NCBI RefSeq assembly: GCF_000691525.1
Contig: NZ_JMDW01000013.1
Span: 124,001-188,000 of the forward strand
Source of the DNA: Mycolicibacterium neoaurum ATCC 25795
GTDB taxonomy: Bacteria; Actinomycetota; Actinomycetes; Mycobacteriales; Mycobacteriaceae
Reading direction: 5' to 3'
Length of the DNA stretch: 64,000 nucleotides
Part shown: piece by piece, positions 41,832-52,016 of the stretch
Layout of the letters: each line of letters opens with the position of its first letter
How positions within the stretch are numbered: the first letter of the stretch is position 1
The notes under the pieces: model-generated
What the model was told of the DNA's origin: nothing
The model's input: the letters and a program-made list of their open reading frames with translations, nothing else
The model's database searches: none
Position numbers and translations under genes: made by a program

Positions 41832-41978
41832 GTCGGGGTCCTCTCTTGTGTGGTTGAGACCTGCTGTGTTTTCAGAAGTTACGGGGCGACCGTGCAGACC
41901 CTCGGCGTCTCAAGATGGCGACGTTGTGCCCAACCAAGCCTCTGGCGTCGGCGGCGAGTCCGGTAGCAGTCGGGGCGC

Positions 41979-42136
41979 TCACGCTGCACCGCCCCCGACC
42001 TGGGTGCTCTCCCCCTCCAGCATCTTCAACAGCTTGGAACTGGGTACGCGCATCCGCGTGCTGCCAAGCCTGATCACGGGCAGGTGACCGGTCTTGACCA
42101 TCGTGTACGCGAAGGCCCGCGAAACCCCCAGGGGAC
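41979..42136 (-). pseudogene. 5'-truncated second excisionase/HTH_17-like gene
   Basis: The minus strand encodes LGVSRAFAYTMVKTGHLPVIRLGSTRMRVPSSKLLKMLEGE then a short tail and stop. This is a clear HTH_17 (excisionase-type) domain that lacks its first helix and any start codon. The loss point lies at about 42130-42140, exactly where plus-strand sequence leading into the recombinase ORF begins, so a deletion has joined two unrelated gene pieces. Confidence 0.6.
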
Positions 42137-42160
42137 AAACGCGGACGGCGTAGCGCCGAG

Positions 42161-43096
42161 GTGCTGGCCTGGCTGCGAGACCGGCCCGAGGGCACCAGCT
42201 TCGGGGAGATGTACGCCGAATTCGGCAACGCCGGGGAGAAGGCACTGGCGCGACTGCTGGCCTCGGGTTTAGTTGTCCGCCCGGCACGCGGGCGTTACGC
42301 CGCAGCCGAGTCCGCCGATCCTGAGCGCCCAAAGGTGGCCGGTGGCGTCAGTGCGCGGACCATCGTCACCATGCTGGTGGTGTTGTCGTCGGCGCTCGAT
42401 GACGCAATGGCCCAGGGCCTCGTGGCGCGCAACGTCGCCCGGCTGGTCAAGCGGCCCAAGGTCACCGCCGCCGAGATGGCCACGTGGACACCGGAGCAGG
42501 CCGCCGCATTCCGCGCCTACGTTGCCGGTGACCGCCTGAGCGCGTGCTGGCTGCTGACGTTGGCTGGGCTGCGCCGGTCGGAGGTTCTGGGCCTGCGGTG
42601 GGATGACGTGGACCAAGACGCTGCCACCGTGACCATCGCCCAGGGCCGCGTCGTCGTTGGCGGCGGCACGGTAACCGGTGCACCGAAGTCCACTCGGTCG
42701 GCGCGGACGCTGCCGATGCCGCGCGAGGTGCTGACGGCCTTGCGCACTTTCAAGACGCGCCAGGCCGAGGAGCAACTGGCCCTCGGTGCGGACTGGCCCG
42801 ACACCGGCCTGGTGGCGGTCAATGCCGACGGTTTCCCCATCCGGCCCGAGACCTACTCCAAGGCCTTCACCGCTCACTGCGTGGCGGCCGGGGTGCCTGT
42901 GATCCGACTCCACGATGTCAGGCACACCGCCGCCACCATGCTGCTCGATGGGGGCACCACTCCTTCGGCAACAGCCAAGTGGCTGGGCCATGACCCGGCC
43001 ATCACGCTGCGGGTGTACGGACACGTCTACGACGATGCTCTGGCCTTAGCAGGTGATGCGTTACTTGGCCGATCCCGGAGTGTTAGCAGCGATTAG
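42161..43096 (+). CDS. Tyrosine recombinase (integrase) with replaced N-terminus
   Basis: A 311-residue phage-type integrase that would cut and join the tRNA-Val att sites. The catalytic domain is complete: Arg138 in GLRRSE, Lys176, His251 and Arg254 in LHDVRHTA, His277 in WLGHD and Tyr286 in TLRVYGHVY. Only the second half of the core-binding domain is present (about 63-105). Residues 1-50 (LRDRPEGTSFGEMYAEFG, then ALARLLASGLVVRPARGRYAA) look like a winged helix from another protein, so the arm-binding domain is missing. GTG 42161 is the first good start; no Shine-Dalgarno sequence is seen. Confidence 0.8.
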   Translation: MLAWLRDRPEGTSFGEMYAEFGNAGEKALARLLASGLVVRPARGRYAAAESADPERPKVAGGVSARTIVTMLVVLSSALDDAMAQGLVARNVARLVKRPKVTAAEMATWTPEQAAAFRAYVAGDRLSACWLLTLAGLRRSEVLGLRWDDVDQDAATVTIAQGRVVVGGGTVTGAPKSTRSARTLPMPREVLTALRTFKTRQAEEQLALGADWPDTGLVAVNADGFPIRPETYSKAFTAHCVAAGVPVIRLHDVRHTAATMLLDGGTTPSATAKWLGHDPAITLRVYGHVYDDALALAGDALLGRSRSVSSD

Positions 43097-43120
43097 CCGA
43101 GGCTTCTCGGGGGCTGCCGA

Positions 43121-43126
43121 TACGCT
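43121..43126 (+). promoter_or_regulatory. Candidate leaderless promoter of the ATPase cargo gene
   Basis: TACGCT ends 6 bases before GTG 43133 and no Shine-Dalgarno sequence is present, giving the mycobacterial leaderless pattern. The cargo gene could therefore be expressed without the rest of the element. Confidence 0.45.
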
Positions 43127-43132
43127 CGTGCC

Positions 43133-44467
43133 GTGGTGCGGATGCAAGAGGTCTTTGGGATGGGTGCCGACGTGGGCAGCCCTTCATACGTCAACCGGGG
43201 CAGACTCGATGAGCGATTCAAGAACGCGTTGGCTTCCCGCCGCCATATCGCGATACACGGCGGCAGCAAGCAGGGCAAATCTTGGCTGCGAGAGAAGGGG
43301 CTTGCCGACCCCGAGACGATCATCTTGCAGTGCGTGCCAGGTTCGACGCCCGAATCTCTCATCCGAGAAGCGCTCGGACGACTCGGAGTTGAGGCCAAGC
43401 TTAAGCGAACGACGACCCAAGAATTCGAGGGAAAGCTCGACTTTTCAGGCGCGGCCGAGCTGGGAAAGATACTGGCGAAGGCGAAGGCCGAAGGTACGGT
43501 CAGCGGCTCTGCCGGTCGAGGCTCAGAGACCGAGTACGAACCTATTGGCAAGTCACCAGCAGACCTTTCGTGGGTTTCCACCACAATCGCAGCATCTGGC
43601 AAACGCCTTGTACTAGAAGATTTCCATTACCTAGACGAGCGCGTGCAGAAGGACCTTTCTTTTCTGCTCAAGGCGATGGGCGAGTACGGGCTCTACGTGA
43701 TCGTCGTCGGAGTCTGGCCGAAGGACCACCTCCTCACTTACTACAACGGCGACTTGGAGGGGCGCGTCGAAGATATCCATCTGACTTGGAGCGACGAGGA
43801 GCTCGCCAAAGTGGTGAGGCAGGGATGCAACGCGCTCCGCATCCGCATTCCGGAGGGCGTGATCGACGAGCTCGTTCGCGAAGCTTCCGGCAGCGTTGGA
43901 TTGGTCCAGCGCCTTGCGGAGCAGCTCTGCCGAGCCGAAGGGATCGAGGAAACCACGTCAGGTTGGTCCGGCACTCCCACTATCGGATCCCGCGAGACCC
44001 TCGACATCGCGAAACGTGCCGTAGCGGAACAAATGGAAGGCAGGTTTCAGACCTTCGCCGACAACTTCGTTCGCGGGATGCGGCGGTTGCCTGAGGGCCT
44101 AGAGGTCTACAAGTATCTGCTACAGGCAGCTTCCGACGCCTCCGATCATGACTTGTCCGAAGGTATTGACTCGGCGGCCTTACTCGCATCCATCGATGAA
44201 CACGGCGGTCATGCAATTCGGCTCTCTGATCTCACGCAAGCTTTGGATCGCATCGACCGCCTGCAAGTCAAGATTGAGGTGAGGCCGTCAGTCCTCACCT
44301 ACAGCAAGGCCAGTCGCAAATTGTTCCTTGCGGACCGAGCGTTCCTCTTCTTCCGCCGCAATGGCGAGCCGCGGTGGCCGTGGATGGCGGGAGAGCCCGA
44401 AATCACGAACGACCTTTCAGACGGCAACCCGCTCGTCATTGATGATTTCGAAGACGGATCGGCGTAG
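43133..44467 (+). CDS. P-loop AAA/STAND-like ATPase, cargo of the element, function unknown
   Basis: A 444-residue NTPase. Walker A is GGSKQGKS (43-50) after SYVNRGRLDERFKNAL, a layout seen in AAA_16/STAND-type ATPases. Walker B is LVLEDFH (159-165), then a strand ending LYVIVVGVW and a helical lid with WSDEELAKVVRQGC and ASGSVGLVQRLAEQL. Residues 290-444 form a helical C-terminal part with a winged-helix-like end (YSKASRKLFLADRAFLFFRRNGEPRWPW). No nuclease, TIR or membrane effector is visible. Hand counts of four 60-base stretches gave 52-65% G+C, lower than flanking genes, which suggests transfer. It lies between the recombinase and attR. Confidence 0.75.
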   Translation: MVRMQEVFGMGADVGSPSYVNRGRLDERFKNALASRRHIAIHGGSKQGKSWLREKGLADPETIILQCVPGSTPESLIREALGRLGVEAKLKRTTTQEFEGKLDFSGAAELGKILAKAKAEGTVSGSAGRGSETEYEPIGKSPADLSWVSTTIAASGKRLVLEDFHYLDERVQKDLSFLLKAMGEYGLYVIVVGVWPKDHLLTYYNGDLEGRVEDIHLTWSDEELAKVVRQGCNALRIRIPEGVIDELVREASGSVGLVQRLAEQLCRAEGIEETTSGWSGTPTIGSRETLDIAKRAVAEQMEGRFQTFADNFVRGMRRLPEGLEVYKYLLQAASDASDHDLSEGIDSAALLASIDEHGGHAIRLSDLTQALDRIDRLQVKIEVRPSVLTYSKASRKLFLADRAFLFFRRNGEPRWPWMAGEPEITNDLSDGNPLVIDDFEDGSA

Positions 44468-44497
44468 ACCCATCAGGTTGGACACTGACCTATTCGT

Positions 44498-44515
44498 GGC
44501 CTACCGGGGGGTCGG
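44498..44515 (+). repeat. Right copy of subterminal direct repeat (possible integrase arm site)
   Basis: GGCCTACCGGGGGGTCGG differs at one base from 39996-40013. It lies between the ATPase gene and attR. Confidence 0.4.
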
Positions 44516-44564
44516 CCGCCAGGTTTCGACTAGATCCAAAACTAGCCCCTACCAGGGGATTTGA

Positions 44565-44610
44565 ATGGTGGGCGCGGACGGTTTCGAACCGCCGACCGCT
44601 GGTGTGTAAA
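44565..44610. repeat. attR, embedded in the intact tRNA-Val gene
   Basis: The 46 bases match attL (39819-39864) with two differences and include the tRNA 3' end, T-arm and anticodon-loop region. The element's own sequence therefore restores the functional tRNA, as in classic tRNA-integrating elements. Confidence 0.88.
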
Positions 44611-44640
44611 ACCAGAGCTCTACCACTGAGCTACGCGCCC
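44566..44640 (-). tRNA. tRNA-Val (anticodon UAC)
   Basis: Read on the minus strand: acceptor GGGCGCG/CGCGCCC, D-stem GCTC/GAGC, anticodon stem CTGGT/ACCAG with loop TTTACAC and anticodon TAC (reads GUA), T-stem GGCGG/CCGTC (one G-U pair) with loop TTCGAAA, discriminator A, and an encoded CCA end. All stems pair. Its 3' half is the integration target of the element to its left. Confidence 0.96.
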
Positions 44641-44712
44641 CGTCGCAGGCAACTTACACGCCGTGCCCGCATGCGGAGAAATCCCGGCCGACAGACGTCC
44701 TCACCAGCAGTC

Positions 44713-45168
44713 CTAACCCAGCGCGGCCAGCGCCCGCCGCCAATCGGCCTGATCGCGCGCGACGCCCGGCTCCTTGCACTCGGCGAACCGGATCACCCCG
44801 GCCGAGTCGACGGCGAAGGTGCCCCGGTTGGGATAGCCGGTGTCGGGGTTGAACACCCCGTAGGACTGCGCGACGGCGCCGTGCGGCCAGAAATCGGCAA
44901 GTACCGGGAAGGTGAACCCGTTCTCGTTCGCCCAGGTCTTGTGCGTCGGGGGCGGCCCGACCGAGAGAGCGAGCACCGCGCGGTCGTCGTTCTGGTACTC
45001 CGCCAAACGCTGCTGGATCTCCCCGAGTTCACCCTGGCAGATCGGGGTGAAGGCCAGCGGGAAGAAGACCAGCAGAACCGCACGGGGCCGCAGCGCGGAC
45101 AACGTGACGGGACGACCGTTGTGGTCCTTGAGCGTGAAGTCCGGTGCGGGGGTCCCGACCTGGAGCAC
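44713..45168 (-). CDS. ahpE: One-cysteine peroxiredoxin AhpE
   Basis: Reduces peroxides and peroxynitrite in the cytosol. The 151-residue protein has the peroxiredoxin active site FFPLAFTPICQGEL with peroxidatic Cys44; the matching Thr (T41) and a downstream Arg are present. A second cysteine lies in FAECKEPG near residue 132, not at a typical resolving position, which is consistent with a one-Cys type. GTG at 45168 lies 2 bases after the stop of the DUF3052 gene, so both are on one transcript. Confidence 0.93.
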   Translation of the reverse strand: MLQVGTPAPDFTLKDHNGRPVTLSALRPRAVLLVFFPLAFTPICQGELGEIQQRLAEYQNDDRAVLALSVGPPPTHKTWANENGFTFPVLADFWPHGAVAQSYGVFNPDTGYPNRGTFAVDSAGVIRFAECKEPGVARDQADWRRALAALG

Positions 45169-45170
45169 GG

Positions 45171-45602
45171 TTACCGCCTGCCGGCGGCCTTGGACTTGGG
45201 CTGCACCAGCCGGCTGGCGATCCAGCCACCCAGGTTCGCCGACGAGGTCTGCATCAGGCCCGCGGTGGGCGCGGACTCCGCGATCTCGGCGGGCTGCACA
45301 TGACCGGGTTTACCGGTCTTGGGCGTCACCACCCAGATGACTCCGTCGTCGGCCAGCGGCGCGATGGCGTCCATCAGCCGGTCGACAAGGTCCCCGTCGT
45401 CGTCGCGCCACCACAGCAGCACCACGTCGACCACCTCGTCGGCGTCCTCGTCGAGCAGTTCACCACCGCTGGCGTCCTCGATATCGGCCCGGATGTCGTC
45501 GTCGGTGTCCTCGTCCCACCCCAACTCCTGGACAACCTGGCCCTTCTCGATGCCCAGACTGCGGGCGTAATTGGGGTCAGATTCCTTCCCCGCCGCGACC
45601 AC
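45171..45602 (-). CDS. DUF3052 family protein (Rv2239c-like)
   Basis: A 143-residue protein conserved in actinobacteria next to ahpE. It is strongly acidic in the middle (DEDTDDDIRADIEDASGGELLDEDADEVVD), followed by VVLLWWRDDDGDLVDRLMDAIAPLADDGVIWVVTPKTGKPG. It has no membrane segment and no known activity. GTG at 45602 is preceded by AGGAGGAGGA, a strong ribosome-binding site, and leads the two-gene unit with ahpE. Confidence 0.88.
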   Translation of the reverse strand: MVAAGKESDPNYARSLGIEKGQVVQELGWDEDTDDDIRADIEDASGGELLDEDADEVVDVVLLWWRDDDGDLVDRLMDAIAPLADDGVIWVVTPKTGKPGHVQPAEIAESAPTAGLMQTSSANLGGWIASRLVQPKSKAAGRR

Positions 45603-45757
45603 CTTTGTCCTCCTCCTGATGTTTGATGTTCCGCAAATACGCGTGACGCCTATCGTCGCACGTCGTGTCCTGTCAGCCGCCCTCCTGGGCGCAACTTCGG
45701 GTCAACTTTTGGTCAACTTCGTTCCGATACCCGTTACAAGACCCGTCTAAATGCCCG

Positions 45758-46309
45758 TCAATATGCGGCATCGCAGAGGTCCAGGACCAGCGTTCGGGAA
45801 TCGTTCAGCCGGTTGATCGCGTCGTTGAACGGACTGGGACCGATATCGTCGGCGATCGCCGCGGACACCGCACGCGCGGCATCGGCCCAGCCCAGCAGCG
45901 CGTCGCGCAGGTCCGGGCGCAGCGGGTCGGAGATGCTGCCCGTTACCACGTCGGCGCTGGTGTTCAGCGCGGCGATCGCGGGCCGGGCCGAGGCCGCGAC
46001 ATCGGCATTGGCGTTGCGGGCGTCGACATAGGCATTGACCGACGTGATGGCATCGGCACTGCTGGAACTGACCGCCTCGCACGAGGTGTGCACGGCCTCG
46101 CGGGTGATCGACGACTGCCGGGAGGCTTCCTTGGAACTGGACACCGCCGATGATTCGGCGGCCGACGCCGATACCGAGGCCTGATAGACCGGTGCGTCCG
46201 CGGTGTCGACCGTGGCGGTACCGCCGACCGTGCTACTGCAGCCGACCACCCCGACCGCGGCACCCAGCGCGCAGATTGTCGCCAGGCCACCCCGCCAACT
46301 CATCAGCAT
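45758..46309 (-). CDS. Hypothetical lipoprotein (Rv2240c-like)
   Basis: A 183-residue exported protein. The signal peptide ends in a lipobox AVGVVGCSS, with the cysteine as the lipidation site. The mature part is Ala/Ser-rich and helical, with two later cysteines (HTSCEAV and LDLCDAAY) that may pair. No domain is recognised. ATG 46309 is used; ATG 46303 is possible. It is divergent from aceE. Confidence 0.8.
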   Translation of the reverse strand: MLMSWRGGLATICALGAAVGVVGCSSTVGGTATVDTADAPVYQASVSASAAESSAVSSSKEASRQSSITREAVHTSCEAVSSSSADAITSVNAYVDARNANADVAASARPAIAALNTSADVVTGSISDPLRPDLRDALLGWADAARAVSAAIADDIGPSPFNDAINRLNDSRTLVLDLCDAAY

Positions 46310-46401
46310 CGCCCTCGAACCTACCGCCTCGCCCACCGGATCGCCGGATCATTCGACGAGGCCACCCCGCACGGTGACGTCGGGCACGATAGGGGGAGGA
46401 T

Positions 46402-46461
46402 ATGAGCTGCCACAAGCACCAGATCCACCCCTTGAAAGCACCTTCTACCGAGGAGCCGTAG
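46402..46461 (+). CDS. Candidate 19-residue leader ORF abutting aceE
   Basis: ATG 46402 follows GGGGGAGGAT and opens a 19-codon frame (MSCHKHQIHPLKAPSTEEP) that ends with TAG at 46459-46461; the aceE TTG start is the very next base. Such a layout could couple aceE translation to the leader. The AGGAG at 46451-46455 that serves aceE lies inside the leader ORF, so ribosomes on the leader would cover it. Conservation is not known. Confidence 0.35.
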   Translation: MSCHKHQIHPLKAPSTEEP

Positions 46462-49251
<2,790 letters not shown>

Positions 49252-49259
49252 TTGTCGCG

Positions 49260-49300
49260 TGTGGAGCCCCGCCCGCAGCGAAAAAGGGCGGGGCTCCACA
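49260..49300 (+). terminator. Strong hairpin terminator after aceE
   Basis: TGTGGAGCCCCGCCC (49260-49274) pairs perfectly with GGGCGGGGCTCCACA (49286-49300) around an 11-base loop. Outer GTCGCG/CGCGAC arms extend it. It begins 9 bases after the aceE stop and separates aceE from mabR. Confidence 0.88.
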
Positions 49301-49310
49301 AACGCGACGG

Positions 49311-49316
49311 TAAAAT
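49311..49316 (+). promoter_or_regulatory. Candidate -10 box of mabR
   Basis: TAAAAT ends 7 bases before GTG 49324 and lies just after the aceE terminator. The A+T-rich TAAAATTTTA stretch is itself symmetrical. A leaderless start is inferred. Confidence 0.5.
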
Positions 49317-49323
49317 TTTAGAG

Positions 49324-50607
49324 GTGCCCGACAATTCCTTCCCCGAGCCGCGTTCTCCGCTCACCATCCTGGAGGGCGTTCCGGAGTCGCTGCGCCGTCG
49401 GCTGAAGCAGTACTCGGGCCGACTCGCCACCGAGACGGTGCAGGCCATGCAGGAGCGGCTGCCGTTCTTCGCCGACCTGGAGGCCTCCCAGCGCGCGAGC
49501 GTGCAGCTGGTGGTCCAGACCGCCGTCGTCAACTTCGCCGAGTGGCTGCACGACCCTGGCAGCGACCTCGGCTACACCGCCGAGGCCTTCGCCCTGGTGC
49601 CACAGGATCTGACCCGTCACGTCGCGCTACGCCAGACCGTGGACATGGTTCGGGTGACCACGGAGTTCCTCGAGGAACTGCTGCCGATGCTCGGCCGCAA
49701 CGAAGAGCAGACCAAGGCCCTGACGGTCGGCATCCTGCGCTACAGCCGTGATCTGGCGTTCGCCGCCGCGGCGAGTTACGCCGACGCGGCCGAGGCGCGC
49801 GGGGCCTGGGACACCCGGATGGAGGCCAATATCGTCGACGCCATCGTGCGCGGCGATGCGGGCAGTGGGCTGCAGTCACAGGCGGCCGCGCTGAACTGGG
49901 ACGCGACCGCTCCGGCCACCGTCATCGTCGGCACCCCGCGTCCGGATCGCATCGATCTGGCCATCGGTGACGTGCATGCCGCAGGCAACCGGCACAACCG
50001 GGCCACCCTCTCCGATGTGCACGGCACCTGGCTGGTCGCCATCGTGGCCGGATCGCTGTCGCTGACCGACCGCTTCCTCGCCGACCTGCTCACCGTCTTC
50101 GACGACGGACCTGTCGTCGTGGGACCGACCGCGATGAGCCTGTCCGGCCTGCACCGCAGCGCCGCCGAGGCGATCGCGGGCATGCATGCCGTAGCGGGTT
50201 GGAGCGGCGCCCCGCGCCCGGTATCGGCCCGCGAACTGCTTCCCGAACGCGCGCTGCTGGGTGACGAGAACGCCCTGGCCGCGCTGGAATCCGAGGTGAT
50301 GCATCCCCTCGCCGATGCCGGTCCGGCGCTGACCGAGACGCTGGACACCTATCTCGATTCGGGTGGTGCGATAGAAGCGTGCGCTCGCAAATTGTTCGTT
50401 CATCCAAACACCGTGCGCTATCGACTGAAACGGATCGCCGACTTCACCGGGCGTGATCCCACCGTCCCCCGCGATGCATACGTCCTGCGCGTCGCCACCA
50501 CCGTCGGCCGGCTACAACGTGACCTGGGCCACTTCAGCACGACAAATGGCAGTACAACGGGGCCGGTGGGGCCGCTGGGGACCCGTTGGTCGGGACCTCT
50601 GCGGTAA
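49324..50607 (+). CDS. mabR: Transcriptional regulator MabR of the FAS-II operon (PucR-type HTH)
   Basis: A 427-residue regulator; its mycobacterial homologue (Rv2242) controls the fabD-acpM-kasA-kasB operon that follows. The N-terminal region (about 1-170) is helical and probably binds acyl effectors. Residues 180-330 form a GGDEF-like/CdaR-type domain, and the C-terminus has the PucR helix-turn-helix CARKLFVHPNTVRYRLKRIADFTGRDPTVP. GTG at 49324 is used because the frame upstream runs through the aceE terminator hairpin. A TTTTGT-N9-ACAAAA site lies before fabD. Confidence 0.88.
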   Translation: MPDNSFPEPRSPLTILEGVPESLRRRLKQYSGRLATETVQAMQERLPFFADLEASQRASVQLVVQTAVVNFAEWLHDPGSDLGYTAEAFALVPQDLTRHVALRQTVDMVRVTTEFLEELLPMLGRNEEQTKALTVGILRYSRDLAFAAAASYADAAEARGAWDTRMEANIVDAIVRGDAGSGLQSQAAALNWDATAPATVIVGTPRPDRIDLAIGDVHAAGNRHNRATLSDVHGTWLVAIVAGSLSLTDRFLADLLTVFDDGPVVVGPTAMSLSGLHRSAAEAIAGMHAVAGWSGAPRPVSARELLPERALLGDENALAALESEVMHPLADAGPALTETLDTYLDSGGAIEACARKLFVHPNTVRYRLKRIADFTGRDPTVPRDAYVLRVATTVGRLQRDLGHFSTTNGSTTGPVGPLGTRWSGPLR

Positions 50608-50651
50608 GTGGATATCGCGCCGAGGTCACGTCCCGGTCGCTTCACGTGCTG

Positions 50652-50672
50652 TTTTGTAGAAACTCCACAAAA
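50652..50672. promoter_or_regulatory. Candidate MabR operator of the FAS-II operon
   Basis: TTTTGT-N9-ACAAAA is a perfect 6-bp inverted repeat with 9-base spacing in the gap between mabR and fabD, 67 bases before the fabD start used here. Position and symmetry fit the operator of the neighbouring regulator. Confidence 0.6.
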
Positions 50673-50738
50673 GAATAAGACAAGGTTCATAATCTCTTAC
50701 ACGGCGCTATGAGCGACTCACAGTGTTTTCTTAATCCC

Positions 50739-51647
50739 GTGCTTGCTTTGCTTGCTCCCGGCCAGGGATCCCAGACGCCCGGCATGCTCACCCCCTGGGT
50801 GGAGCTGCCCGGCGCCGTCGACCGTCTGACCACATGGTCGGATATCAGTGGACTGGACCTCGTGCGCCTGGGAACCACCGCCACCGCCGAGGAGATCACC
50901 GATACCGCGGTGACCCAGCCGCTGGTCGTGGCCGCCACGCTGCTGGCCTACGAGGAGCTCACCAAGCGTGACGGCCTGGCAGGCAAGGACGCCGTGGTCG
51001 CAGGACATTCCGTCGGCGAGATCGCCGCCTACGCCATCGCCGGCGTCATCTCCGCCGATGACGCGGTCAAGCTCGCGGCCACCCGTGGCGCCGAGATGGC
51101 CAAGGCCTGTGCGCTGGAGCCCACCGGTATGGCCGCCGTGCTCGGCGGCGACGAGGCCGAGGTCCTGGCGCGGCTGGAATCCCTCGACCTGATCCCGGCG
51201 AACCGCAATGCCGCCGGCCAGATCGTCGCCGCCGGTGCCGTCGCCGCGCTGGAGAAGCTTGCCGAGGATCCCCCGGCAAAGGCGCGGGTGCGGGTGCTGG
51301 CCACCGCCGGCGCGTTCCACACCCACTACATGGCACCGGCCGCCGAGGGGTACGCCGCCGCCGCGGCTCAGGTGGCGACCGACGAACCGACCAAGACGCT
51401 GCTGTCCAATGCCGACGGCAAGCCCGTGACCGACGCCGCCGACGCCATGACCAAGCTGGTCGCCCAGATGACCCGCCCGGTGCGCTGGGACCTGATCAAC
51501 GAGACCCTGCGCGGCATGGCGGTGTCGGCGCTGGTCGAGTTCCCGCCCGCCGGAACACTGGTCGGTATCGCCAAGCGCGAGCTCAAGGGCACGCCGACCA
51601 AGGCCATCAAGGCCCCCGAAGACCTGGACGGGCTCGCCGAGCTCTGA
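50739..51647 (+). CDS. fabD: Malonyl-CoA:ACP transacylase FabD
   Basis: Loads malonate onto AcpM for FAS-II chain extension of mycolate precursors. The 302-residue protein starts VLALLAPGQGSQTPGM, which aligns with the known M. tuberculosis start and length, so GTG 50739 is chosen; an in-frame ATG at 50709 would add ten residues (MSDSQCFLNP) not seen in homologues I recall. The active-site Ser lies in VAGHSVGEIAAYA, and the His in AGAFHTHYMAPA. First gene of the operon fabD-acpM-kasA-kasB-accD6. Confidence 0.94.
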   Translation: MLALLAPGQGSQTPGMLTPWVELPGAVDRLTTWSDISGLDLVRLGTTATAEEITDTAVTQPLVVAATLLAYEELTKRDGLAGKDAVVAGHSVGEIAAYAIAGVISADDAVKLAATRGAEMAKACALEPTGMAAVLGGDEAEVLARLESLDLIPANRNAAGQIVAAGAVAALEKLAEDPPAKARVRVLATAGAFHTHYMAPAAEGYAAAAAQVATDEPTKTLLSNADGKPVTDAADAMTKLVAQMTRPVRWDLINETLRGMAVSALVEFPPAGTLVGIAKRELKGTPTKAIKAPEDLDGLAEL

Positions 51648-51677
51648 CCCGGAGTACGAAAGAACCACAGACTCGAA

Positions 51678-51698
51678 CCATCCCGACAGCCGGGATGG
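51678..51698 (+). promoter_or_regulatory. Hairpin between fabD and acpM
   Basis: CCATCCCG-acagc-CGGGATGG forms a perfect 8-bp stem 7 bases before AAAGAAGGAG, the acpM ribosome-binding site. It could protect a processed 5' end or partly end transcription, letting AcpM be made in a different amount from FabD. Confidence 0.45.
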
Positions 51699-51719
51699 CC
51701 AAACAAAGAAGGAGCCATC

Positions 51720-52016
51720 GTGGCCGCCAGTCAAGAAGAAATCATCGCCGGTCTCGCCGAGATCATCGAAGAGGTCACCGGCATCGAGCCCTCCGAGGTC
51801 ACCCCGGAGAAGAGCTTCGTCGACGACCTGGACATCGACTCGCTGTCGATGGTCGAGATCGCCGTCCAGACCGAGGACAAGTACGGCGTGAAGATCCCCG
51901 ATGAGGATCTCGCCGGTCTGCGCACCGTGGGTGACGTCGTCGCCTACATCCAGAAGCTCGAGGCCGAGAACCCCGAGGCCGCTGCCGCCCTGCGCGAGAA
52001 GTTTGGCTCGGAATGA
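51720..52016 (+). CDS. acpM: Meromycolate-extension acyl carrier protein AcpM
   Basis: Carries growing acyl chains in FAS-II. The 98-residue protein has the pantetheine site DDLDIDSLSMVEI with Ser41 or so modified, and the mycobacterial C-terminal extension (KLEAENPEAAAALREKFGSE) that distinguishes AcpM from ordinary ACPs. GTG 51720 follows AAAGAAGGAG. The stop overlaps the kasA start by ATGA, so AcpM and KasA are coupled. Confidence 0.96.
   Translation: MAASQEEIIAGLAEIIEEVTGIEPSEVTPEKSFVDDLDIDSLSMVEIAVQTEDKYGVKIPDEDLAGLRTVGDVVAYIQKLEAENPEAAAALREKFGSE

Larger units (their letters stand above)
39819..44610. mobile_element. Decayed integrative element in tRNA-Val, carrying a P-loop ATPase cargo gene
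   Basis: The element is bounded by 46-bp direct repeats (39819-39864 and 44565-44610) whose offset gives about 4.75 kb. The right copy completes the tRNA-Val 3' end. Inside are four overlapping or closely spaced minus-strand ORFs (two unrecognised, one doubtful, one excisionase-like), a broken HTH gene, a tyrosine recombinase with a replaced N-terminus and a lone ATPase. No structural, packaging, replication or conjugation genes are seen, so it is not a full prophage or conjugative element. It splits SOUL and ahpE, which are close neighbours in M. tuberculosis. Confidence 0.85.

Noticed and set aside
39819..44610. Complete prophage
   Set aside because: No terminase, capsid, tail, lysis or replication genes fit in the 4.75 kb between the att repeats.
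49252..49323. Possible N-terminal extension of MabR
   Set aside because: The extension would be encoded through the aceE terminator hairpin; a -10-like box and GTG follow the hairpin.
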